A stretch of DNA of 64,000 bases, from the NCBI RefSeq assembly GCF_019175385.1, contig NC_083341.1, positions 89,926,321 to 89,990,320 on the forward strand, written 5' to 3'. The notes beneath the pieces are model-generated. The model did no database searches. It saw only the letters and a list, made by a program, of their open reading frames with translations, and was not told where the DNA came from. This document shows positions 48,462 to 59,805 of this stretch, in pieces; the stretch's first letter is position 1; the number at the start of each line of letters is the position of its first letter. This DNA comes from Lycium barbarum (taxonomy: Eukaryota > Streptophyta > Magnoliopsida > Solanales > Solanaceae). Both the position numbers and the translations under genes were made by a program.

Positions 48462-49229
48462 TGTTAAACCTCGCATTTGCAGAACATGACCATGCCACAT
48501 ACTTCACCGTATTAATGGAGTATCATAGAACCTTGAAACCGAAGGAAATGACCATTATCAAGTATGATTAATGATAAATATCATGTATGGAGAGTTTTGA
48601 AAGATTCCGGGGCCAAGCAATTCAAAGAAAATAAGTTTGTCGAAAGTTTGGAAAAAAGTTGGTAGAATTTTGGACAAAATTTTGTGTCAACTTTGGAGGG
48701 ATATATCTCTAGGTATATTAGGAGCTTTAAGGTGATTCAAAAGTCCAAAATAAAGTTGGTCAAGTCTAGTTTCTAATGCAACAAACCTCTCGTCAAAAAT
48801 ACATCTGAGTAGGGAGTTATGGCCATTTTAAGATAAAGGCTCCAAGCTACCAAATGTCTTCCGCGGGTCCCACTTGAGAAGGTCGGTGGAACTGACTTAT
48901 GAGGGGGGTAAATACCCCATTAACTCCATTGTTTTAGCATGTTACATTCTCAATAGTCCTAGAAACTTCCCAACACATCCCCCAAACATTTATAGTCCAT
49001 TAAATCAAGAATTTAACAAGATTACACCAAATTAGTCCATGAAAAGTGATTGTTCTTGCTTCTACTTGATGTTGTGGTAAGTTTGGTCTTGAAGAAAGTT
49101 GGTGTGGCTGAATTTATTTAATTATAAGGTATGTTCTTCATCCTATCTCTTATGTTTAGTTGATTTGAAGGTTTAGCAAGTCTTAAAAGTGAAAATAGTT
49201 ATGGAGGAAAGGTCATAAAGTGTTGTATT
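48462..49229 (+). repeat. 3' LTR of element F, first part
   Basis: Starts tgttaaacctcgcatttgc after the polypurine tract. It is interrupted by solo LTR G after the target site GTATT and resumes at 63035. Confidence 0.85.
49225..49229 (+). repeat. Target-site duplication of solo LTR G, left copy (GTATT)
   Basis: GTATT directly before tgttacacccc; identical to 63030-63034. Confidence 0.93.
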
Positions 49230-51137
49230 TGTTACACCCCAGAAAATTTCGTGTTACTAAGGCTACGAACGGCTTAATGTGAGCTCAAGGAGGAGCAAAT
49301 ATTACAAGTATAAATAATGAAATTCTACTGTAGTAGCATGAGCATAGCATGAGTATGATATTTGTAATTTGTACAATATGATTGGAATGATACGTTAAAA
49401 GATATAAAGCCCTCGTAACCGTAAGCTGAGGTGGGGCCCACATGATGGGATTTTTATAAAGGACATATGATAAGTTATATGGACAATATATGTGAATTTA
49501 AACACAACTCAAGAAGGACCCCTGAGCCAAATCTAAGTGTAAGCCCTCAAAAAAGAGGTTTTTAAGTTACGTTTTCGGGTGATCTGACTTCGGGAGGCCA
49601 TAACCCCATCATTATTTGGGAATTTGGGAAAACCACAAATATGAAACTTGTATATAATTGACTTAGATTTCCAACCATAGGTCGTGGGACTTTACACGAC
49701 ATAGGGATAAAACTTTATGGATGTTTTACGACAGAAAGGTCAAGCTGGGCAGTGGGCTCGGCCCAACCCTACTCCATGTCGGGTCAGGCCCGCTTCCCTT
49801 GCTATTTAAGGGAGGTTTTAACCCTTATCATCCTGATTTCATACCAAAAAGTCCAGAACATCGTAGAGAGAGAGTGAGGGGATTTTAGAGAGATAAAGCA
49901 ATGGTTCGATCAAGTTCGAGGCCCCGAATCCCCAGGCTCGTGAAGGATAAAGTGTAGTACGAGTTGTCGTCGTCGTTTTAAACTAACTATTGAGCTTGGG
50001 GGATGATATTTCGTGATTGACCTGCTGCTAAGGTATGTATAAGGTTCCTCTTATGTTATTAAAGTGTTTATTTAGAGTTTTAACGGATTAGAATGGAGGA
50101 AATAATGTTAAAAGCTCGTTTGGCATTTTTGGGAGGTTTACGAAGGTGGGGCAGTTTCAGTGGAGTTAAATGGATGGAAATATCTGAGTTATCATGTATA
50201 TTGATTATCTGAGTTAGCTGAATTGGATTTTCGAGTTTGTCCAGTTTATAAAGGAAATGCTATTGAAATTCCGTTAGAAATAGAGATAAGTTTAAGGGAT
50301 TGATTTTAAGGATATATATTTGATTGATTGTTGGAGTAAATTAAGTATATTGTTGTGATTGTCATTGATATGTATTTTGAAGGAAGGAAAAAATTGGCGA
50401 AGTGCGTTTGATAATCGTATTCCAGCTTGTCGCTCCTTAGAAAGTATTATGAAGTTTTTATGAATATATATATACCTATTGTATTGCTGAGATTTACATT
50501 GTTGTTGGGCTGTGGTGATGATAGGTAGAATTGGGATGTACTAGTGATATAAGGGAGATGCTGCCCGTTTCGTTTTAGAGTCATAATTATCAATTCATAT
50601 ACGCGATATACGAAAGCCCTCTAAAGTTATGTACATATTCCTATGATTATAGGTTTGGCATACTAATTGTGGAAAGTTCGTGATTAAGTTGAGTTCCTCG
50701 GACGATGTAAGGTATGTTAAGGCTATCCCTTCTTTTTTTTTTGGCATGGTCTATATGAAACAAACAGACGACGAACGTATAAACTCCAGAGAAGCTCCTA
50801 TTCTTAGAGATATTAGAATGGCTAATGTTCTTGATTTCCAGAAGCTATTTCATTATGTCCTGATACGTGTCTATGATTCCTGAAGTCCTATTTTGATATA
50901 ATCCATAGTGACATTTGAGGGTGCTTCCAGGTTATTCAAGGAGTTCAGAAATAATTTTATGAGTCTCACTTGCATTATGACTCCAATGAATTCTAATTCT
51001 CAGTGGTGCTTGACGTGACTGTTGTCTTGATTCTCAAGTGTTAGTTCATTCTAATTATTCTATTGAGTCTCAGATGATGATTTAGTTTGCATATGGTTGC
51101 TCATGATATTCTGCTCGTGCATGCCGTTAATATATCA

Positions 51138-51370
51138 TTCACCGAGTCCCAAGTCGGGTATGTATTCGTGCATAGTTGCATTGCATTGTTCACCGAGTCC
51201 CTCACTAGAGGGCCGGGTACGGTATATATATGATTATTTCACCGAGTCCCTCCCTAGAGGGCCGGGTACGGTATATATATGATTACTTCACCGAGTCCCT
51301 CACTAGATGGCCGGGAACGGTATATATTTATATTTCACCGAGTCCCTTACTAAAGGGCCAGGTATGGCAT
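51138..51370 (+). repeat. Tandem hairpin modules in LTR G
   Basis: Five modules: one degenerate (ttcaccgagtcccaagtcgg) and four of the form tcaccgagtccctcactag followed by agggccgggtacggtatata. The latter begin near 51189, 51239, 51287 and 51335. Each has the ccctc..gaggg fold. Confidence 0.87.
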
Positions 51371-51688
51371 ATATTTACATTTCTACTCATTGCCTTTTGG
51401 GATATTTGCATTGTTATTCTCTGCCTTCGGGGGTATTCATATTACAGTTGGTTTCTCATAGTTTCATTATGGCCTATATCTTATTTTTTATGATTACTGC
51501 TGCCTTACATACTCAGTACATATTTCGTACTGACGTCCTTTGCCTGGAGGCGTTATGTTCATGCCACACAGTCCCAGATTATTTTGCAGGTAGAAGTATT
51601 CAGCTAGGATGGTTGGCTATCAGCTGGGATTGGAAAACTCCATTTTCTTCCTGGAGCAGTGCCGAGTTATTGTGGTTATCATGTGTAT

Positions 51689-51693
51689 GTACG
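51689..51693 (+). repeat. Target-site duplication of element H, left copy (GTACG)
   Basis: GTACG directly before tgtcacgaccc; identical to 62706-62710. Confidence 0.95.
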
Positions 51694-54619
51694 TGTCACG
51701 ACCCAGCCCCGTGGGCCGCGACTGGCACCCTACTTGGGTACCCAGACCAAATTACATATTCATTGCCAAATCCAAACTTATTTCAGAATTTCATAAAAGT
51801 CATATCAAACATAGTTTATATCAAAATATGTCTTAAGCGGTCGCACAAATCAAAATGTCATATCGGATCCAAACTGAGCGGCGGAATAGACATCGCCGGT
51901 CAAAAATGCAAATATAAGCATAAGGGCCATTCAGGGCCATCAAAACAAACGGACCGCTTTAAGACCAGAAAAACAAAATCAGACAAACATATATAGGACC
52001 CTCGCCCCACATATATGACTACAAGCCTCTAGGAACTCAAAACAAAGACATATGGCGAGACAGGGCCCCGCCGTACCCAAATAGTCAAATGTACAGAATA
52101 TACATAGCAAAAGGGAGTCTGTACCAAAAGTGGACTCCGAGTCGAGAAGGAGTACTCCAAAGTAGCAAAGAGTGAAGCCTACAGTGGAGGATCACCAATA
52201 TCTGCACCTGCGGGCATGAAACGCAGCCCCCGAAGAAAGGGGGTCAGTACGAAATATGTACTGAGTATGTAAAGCACGGAGTACATAAATATGGGCCAAA
52301 ACCGAAAGCAAATCAGATGACAAAGTGGAGTACAAATCAGTACGTCAAAATCCGTATCAAAATCATATACGTATACATAATGCAAACGAAATCATGCAAA
52401 CGCTTAAGAACGTGGTCGCCACTCCGACGCTGCCGCCACACACAGCATAACACAAGAAGGTTTCAAATCTCCGTACATCCCCGAACACAAACACAACATA
52501 GGTGAGCGTATCGCATCACGATCCATATCACAACATAACTCCAAACGGAACCAGGCCCTATGGCGAGGCCTCGGGAACCGGAACACAGCATACGGCCGAA
52601 TTATCATAAGGCGCACGAATCATAACCGGCCCGGGAACCGGTGAACGAAGTCATAATAGGGCACGAGCGGAGTCGTGAGCAAACAAATGCAATACATATT
52701 TCAAAATAGCCTTTCAAAACATAATGAGTTCATATATCCCTTCATAAACCAAAAATAGTCAAATCATTAGTTGGTACGAATGTTCATTCCACAAAACGTT
52801 TTCAAAGTAGTGCATATAACTCAAAAGCGTAATTTAACATATCATAGTAATCGAAGCATATCTCATAGAGGAACGTTTCGAAATCAAAGGGGTCATATCG
52901 AACTTTATTCAAAAGGAGAGCCCGATAGGACAAACAAGGCGCCTCAGGGTTAGCGGGCCCACCTCGAGTCAAATTGAGGTGGCGAACATAGTTTACGAAC
53001 ATTTATAGGCCAAAAGGTCATACATAATCATTATCAAGTGACCCGATCACATTTTGATAGGTTTCGGGCGATTGGTGGCATTCTAGCCAAAATAGAGCCC
53101 TTAGGCTTCAATTGAATTGAATGAATAGTAACGTTTCTGTGGATCGGGTTTCGAGGAGCAGAAATGCTCCGGAGGTTCCAATATTCACCTAACATACTAA
53201 GACATGCCAAACGAAGAAGTGAGAAGCTTTACATACCTTATAGACGTCTTATGCTCTCCTTAAAATCAACTCCCGTTTCGTCCGAAATCTGCAAATGGTC
53301 AAAGTTACCAATTTGAGACTCTTAGGCTTAAAGTTCCCATTAACTTGATTTTTGTCTACCGAAATTTCGGCAGCATTTCCCCTATAAATCTAACACCCCC
53401 GAGACTTGGCTCGGCTCAAAATACATCAACAACAACAGCCCACACATCATCAAACAACACAAATCACATTCAAACCATACTAACTTCAAAATTCTACCTT
53501 ATTACATAAGTTGGCAACTTTTCATTCAAGCTTCAAAATTCCAAATCTATATCCACATTATTGTATTCATTGAATCATTCAAGATTATTCAATCATATCT
53601 CAAATAGGTTCCAAACCATATACAAACTTCCCAAAGTTCACTACTTTCCATACTTTACTCAAAACGTCAAAAATTTACGACGAACATTCTAACTTTCATT
53701 GTTTCGTTCCGAATTCATTAACATCAACCATAAGTCATATTTAGGGCCTTTAGTATCATAAATATACAATGATATACACAAATATACCAAAGGTATATAC
53801 TTTCCGATAATGTTCCGAAATCCTTTTCCAACGCCAATTCAATTCATTAATCATTCATTTACGACATAAAGGTCACAACGACGCATTAAACAAACTAAAC
53901 AAGATCAAATTCACATTCTTTCTCCCTCCTAGGGCTCACGGCCAACCACACCCTTCTCACACACACACGCCATGCACAAACACAACACCATTCCATAATC
54001 TTCATGCAACATCAATCACTATAACATATAAACCCATTTCATAACATAAAAACATAGATTTCTCACCTTTTTCTTGAAAATCCGACTTGCCGCAAACGTT
54101 CTTGTGCCAAACTAATTGTACCCCGTTGAAGAGGGTCTTGAGTACTTCACAACTATGCAAAAATCAAGATTTTTGGATCAAACACAAAGGCTTGGGAATT
54201 TTTTTTTTTTCCTTTTCTCTATTCGGCCGAGAGCCCATTTGGAGTGGTGTTCTTCAATTTTGTTTTGTTCTTGATAATTCTAAGTGTTATGTTGATATAT
54301 ATCCATATAGGGGTCATGTGCATAGCACATGACCTTTAAAAGTGGGCTTGGACCAATGTTATGGCCGACCACTTCAAGATTTTTGGGCCTCAATTTTGTT
54401 TTATATTTTTCTTGGCCCAATTCATTAAACGTCCCATTTTGTAATTCCCGAAATTAATTTCCGAAATTTCAAATTTACCCTCGGCCTTCCCCGATGTCTT
54501 AACATCAATGATTCCATAACCAACGTAGTCATATTCACTAAAATCAAAATATTTCCTTATAACACACAAATCTTAATTATTTCTCGATTTCCAATTATAT
54601 GAAAACACGGGACATAACA
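51694..54619 (-). repeat. 3' LTR of element H
   Basis: 2926 bp. On the minus strand tgttatgtcccgtgttttca to gggtcgtgaca. Palindrome pair at 52226-52263 (gcccccgaagaaaggggg next to cagtacgaaatatgtactg). Confidence 0.94.
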
Positions 54620-54633
54620 TTCTCCCCCCCTTA
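54620..54633 (-). other. Polypurine tract of element H
   Basis: taaggggggagaa-type run on the minus strand, directly before the 3' LTR. Confidence 0.88.
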
Positions 54634-54771
54634 AGAACATTCGTCCTCGAATGTTAAATTAACCTTATAAGGTCTTATGACCAAGGCGGGGGAGTTCTTT
54701 ATTATTAGTGGCATAAAAAAATTATTTTTTTATCAACCAACATAACAAATTGAAAGGTTTAGATTACCTGT

Positions 54772-57700
54772 TTACGTCGGGAACATATGGGGGTATTTCT
54801 TCTTCATCTCATCCTCCGCCTCCCAAGTCATCTCCTCCCGATTATTATTGCGCCACAGGACTTTGACGGAGGGCACTTCTTTAGTGCGTAGTTTCCGCAC
54901 CTGTCGATCCAGAATAGATACAGGCTGCTCGTCATAAGATAACTGCTCCGTCACATGAATGTCATCAACTGGGAATATCCTGGAAGGATCACCAATACAT
55001 TTCCGCAACATAGACACATGAAACACTGGGTGTACGGCCTCCAAGTCGGATGGTAAGTCTAGCTCATAGGCGACCTCGCCTATCTTTCGAACGATCTGAT
55101 ACGGCCCAATGTACCGGGGGCTCAACTTACCCTTTCTACCGAATCTCATGACACCCTTCATGGGCGACACCTTCAGGAATACCCAGTCACCAATCTGGAA
55201 CTCTAACGGTCGACGTCGTCTGTCTGCATAAGCTTTCTGTCGACTCTGAGCAGCCAATAATCGTTCTCGAATAAGCTTTACCTTATCTACAGCTTCCTGG
55301 ATCACATCTGGCCCAATCAGCTTAGTCTCGCCCACGTCAAACCAACCAATAGGAGATCTGCATTTCCTGCCATAAAGGGCCTCGTACGTAGCCATCTGAA
55401 TGCTGGAGTGATAACTGTTATTATAGGCAAACTCAATAAGCGGCAAATGATCATCCCAGCTGCCCCTGAAATCAATAACGCAGGCCCGCAACATATCTTC
55501 GAGCGTCTGAATAGTGCGCTCGGCCTGCCCGTCGGACTGAGGGTGAAAAGCTGTACTAAGGCTCACCTGAGTCCCTAATCCCTCCTGAAATGACCTCCAG
55601 AAATTAGCTGTAAACTGGGCACCTCGGTTAGTAATAATAGATATAGGGACTCCGTGAAGTCTGACTATCTCTCTAATATACAATCTGGCATAGTCCTCAG
55701 CCGAATAAGTAGTCCGAACCGGAAGGAAATGGGCTGATTTCGTCAGCCTGTCAACAATAACCCAAATAGAATCATACCTGTGTGGAGTGCGCGGTAACCC
55801 AACGACGAAATCCATATTAATCATCTCCCATTTCCAGGCTGGAATTTCCATCTCCTGTAATAATCCACTGGGCTTCTGATGCTTGATCTTAACTTGCTGG
55901 CAGTTCGGGCACTGACTAACAAACTCAGCAATATCTTTCTTCATGCCGTCCCACCAATACAAACACCTGAGATCCCGATACATTTTAGTGGAACCAGGAT
56001 GAATAGAATATCGTGCATTATGGGCCTCGCCCATAATCTGCTGCCGTAAGCCCGCAACGTCCGGTACACAGAATCTGCCATCATATAATAATACTCCTTC
56101 AGGCGAGATCTCAAACTGAGTCTTTCCTTTATTAAGAGCCACATCTCTGTACTGAATCAAAAGAGGATCTTCAAACTAGCGCTGCTTTACCTCCTGAATA
56201 ATAGATGATTCAGCAACTGCACGAACAGAAATCCTAGAATCTCCAGAATCCGCCAAACGAACTCCGAGGCTGGCCAGCTGATGAATATCACGAACCAAAT
56301 CTCTCTTATCGGATGGTACACCAGCCAGACTGCCTACGGACTTGCGGCTAAGCGCATCAGCTACCACATTGGCTTTCCCCGGATGGTACAGAATATTAAC
56401 GTCATAATCCTTCAGTAACGCAAGCCATCTTCTCTGCCGCAAATTCAATTCTTTCTGCTTAAAAATATACTGGAGACTCTTATGGTCCGTATAAATATCG
56501 ACATGGACCCCATATAAATAATGCCACCAAATCTTCAAAGCATGGATTACCGCGGCCAACTCAAGATCATGAGTGGGATAGTTCTTCTCGTGCGGTCTGA
56601 GCTGCCGGGAAGCATAGGCTATAACTCGACCGTGCTGCATCAATACACAACCTATCCCAATACCAGAGGCATCACAATAGACAACATACCCGTCAGATCC
56701 CTCTGGAAGAGCCAAAACTGGTGTTGTAATCAATCTCTCCTTCAGCATCTGAAAGTTGCGCTCGCAGGCATCTGTCCACTGGAATTTTGCTGCTTTCTGG
56801 GTAAGCCTCGTCAGTGGTGCTGCAATAGAAGAAAAATCCTCCACGAACCTGCGATAATACCCGGCCAATCCAAGAAAACTGCGCACCTCTGTCGGAGTAG
56901 TAGGCCTGGGCCAATTCTGCACACCCTCAATCTTCTGCGTATCGACCCGAATACCATCTGCGCCGACAATATGGCCCAAGAATGCCACAGAAGTTAGCCA
57001 GAATTCACATTTAGAGAATTTAGCATATAACTTCTGCTGACGGAGAACGCCAAGTACCGTCCTCCAATGATCTGAATGCTCCTCGGCTGATCGCGAGTAA
57101 ATCAAAATATCATCAATAAACACAATAACAAACATATCCAGAAAAGGCCGAAATACCCGGTTCATCAGATCCATAAATACCGCCGGAGCATTAGTCAGCC
57201 CGAAAGACATAACTCTGAACTCATAATGCCCGTACCGGGTCCTGAAAGCGGTCTTCGGGATATCTGACTCCCGTACTCACACCTGATGATAACCTGAGCG
57301 TAGATCTATCTTCAAAAAATATTTAGCACCCTGCAGCTGATCAAACAAGTTATCAATCCGGGGGAGGGGATATTTATTCTTTATAGTCACCTTATTTAGC
57401 TGCCGGTAGTCGATACACATCCGCAATGACCCATATTTCTTTCTGACAAACAATACCGGCGCTCCCCAGGGTGATGTGCTGGGTCTGATAAAGCCCTTAT
57501 CCAACAAATCTTTCAGCTGCTCCTTCAACTCTTTCAACTCAGCCGGTGCCATCCTGTACGGAGGAATAGATATAGGCTGCGTATCCGGCATCAACTCTAT
57601 AGTAAAATCAATCTCTCGCTCAGGCGGAAGGCCAGGAAGCTCGTCAGGAAAAACATCTGGAAACTCACTGACGACCGGAACAGACTGAAGGGTAGGTATC

Positions 57701-59602
57701 TCCGCTGCAGTATCGTGCACACGAACCAAATGATAGATATAACCCTTCTGGATCATCTTCTTAGCCTTGAGGTATGAAATAAACTTACCCCTCGGCGATG
57801 CTGTAGATCCGAACCACTCTATAACTGGTTCCCCTGGAAACTGAAAACGGACTACCTTTTTCTGGCAGTCGACATTAGCATAACAGGAAGACAACCAGTC
57901 CATACCCATAATGACGTCAAACTCAAGCATGTCTAACTCTATCAAATCAGCCTTAGTGCTACGATCATCAATGGTCACAGAACAATCTCTATAGATCTGT
58001 CTCGCTATAACAAAATCCCCAACTGGCGTAGCTACCTCAAATGGCTCTATAGGCTCAGACACTATCCCAATTTTACTAGCAACGAGCGGGGAAATATATG
58101 ATAAAGTAGAGCCAGGGTCAATCAATCCATATACAGACCTGGAGAAAACCAGTAATGTACCTGTGACGACGTTTGGCGAAGCCTCCTGATCCTGGCGGCT
58201 AGCCAAAGCATATATGCGGTTCGAGGGACCGCTAGAACCTGAAACACCACCGCGGCCTCGACCACGTCCTGCCGATGCTGGCCTACCTCGCCCTCCAGGG
58301 CGTGCAACAGATGGAGCAGAAGAAGAACCGGCGGCTGACCCTGTCTGCTGAGCAACACTACCAGAACCGCTGGCCAACGGACAATCACTCATAAAATGGC
58401 CCTGACCACCACATGAAAAACAAGCTCCAGTGGCTCGATAGCACTCCCCAGGATGAGACTTCCCGCAATGAGAACAACGGGGCCTGGGTGGTCTGGCCTG
58501 GCTGGGGCCTCTCGATACCTGTGAACCTGCCGCTCTGGAGCTCTGACCGGCCCCAGACGGTCCCGCACTATCAAATCTCCGGCTGCCTGATTGAGTACTC
58601 TAGCCGGACGGAGGTAGCTGTCTGCCTGACTGCTGCTGCTGAGGCTGTCCGCCTCGAGAATCCCCGGAATAACCTGCGGACCTAGCCCTCTTGGGCGGCC
58701 TCCTGTCCCGGTCTCTACCAGAATGATCAGACCTGTGACGGTCCTCCATACCCATCGCATAGGCCTGAAGTCGGGCAATGTCCATATTTGTCTGCAATGA
58801 CACTGCCATACAGCCGTCGATCAAATACCGATCCAATCCCATAACATATCTGTGCATCCGATCGGACATATCTGCTACCACGGCCGGTGCATATCGGGCC
58901 AGAGAATCAAACTCAAGATTATACTCGCGAACACTCCGACCCCTCTGCTGCAAATGTAAGAATCGGTCGGCCCGTGCCCGCCGCAACTCTGGGGGTAGAA
59001 AGTGGCGGGTGAAAGCAGTCACAAACTGGTGCCACGTAGCTGGGGGAGCACCCTCACCCCTAGATAACTCCCAAGTCTCATACCAGTGAGTGCCAACATC
59101 TCGAAGCCTGTGCGAAGCCAGCTCGACCGACTCGGTCTCTGAAGCCCTGACCAAGTCCAGTGAGCGCCGCATCCCCCGAATAAAGTCGTGGGGGTCCTCG
59201 TCGGGCTTAGACCCGAAAAACTCTGGAGGGCCACATAATAAAAACTCCCGAACTCTCAGGCTGTCCCGCCTGTCATTATCATCATCGTCCCTCCGCCCGC
59301 GTCTGCGAGCCTGACCTACTACTAGTGTAGTCAACAACTTTTCCGCCTCCCTCAGGGTCCTATCCTCCGCCCCTGGCTGAGGAGCTGGAGTCTCAGGAGC
59401 GGGTACACGGACCTCTGGAGCTACTGAAGGTCCTGCTCCAGGCTGCTCCAGGCTGTACTAGTGGGGGTGTAGCAGACCCCTCAGAACGAGGCACAACCTC
59501 AGGCAAATCATAAACACGAGCCCGGGTAGATCGGTGTGCCTGACTAGTCTCTCCCATCCTCGCTTTGCCATTCTGGGCCGCCGTTGCCTTCTTCGGAGGC
59601 AT
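54772..59602 (-). pseudogene. Element H gag-pol polyprotein, frameshift and stops
   Basis: Starts at the ATG 59602 (MPPKKATAAQNGKARMG). A 10-bp tandem duplication (59434-59453) shifts the frame; gag resumes in the new frame to TAG 58600-58602. The next stretch holds the knuckle [15 protein letters not shown] (about 58388-58432), protease [10 protein letters not shown] and RT to [10 protein letters not shown]. It ends at TGA 57277-57279, where CGA is expected. RT continues with [10 protein letters not shown], and RNase H has [11 protein letters not shown] and YTDHKSL. TAG at 56176-56178 precedes integrase, which has CPNCQQ and [10 protein letters not shown], but the second catalytic Asp is Asn (IITNRGAQF, about 55630). 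The tail [19 protein letters not shown] ends the frame at 54772. Confidence 0.92.
59434..59453 (-). repeat. 10-bp tandem duplication causing the gag frameshift in H
   Basis: tgctccaggc occurs twice in a row, at 59434-59443 and 59444-59453, a net shift of one base in gag. Confidence 0.85.
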
Positions 59603-59787
59603 CACTGCAAACACAAGAACGGGTCATATCAGAATCATCCTAATAGCACAGCTCTATCGCACGATCTAAGATTCCAAAGAAAGTAAAAACCTAAATGCCC
59701 TGTAGCTTCCTTTGTATAGATGTGGTGCACAACACATCGATAAACAAGACTCTACGAGACACGGCCTGTAGACATTTCGAGCACAAA

Positions 59788-59801
59788 CTGCTCTGATACC
59801 A
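59788..59801 (-). other. Primer binding site of element H (initiator Met tRNA)
   Basis: tggtatcagagcag on the minus strand, four bases inside the LTR edge. Confidence 0.9.
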
Positions 59802-59805
59802 CTTT

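Noticed and set aside
51307..51996. 229-codon plus-strand frame
   Set aside because: It crosses the junction of LTR G and element H, so it is a chance fusion of two LTRs.
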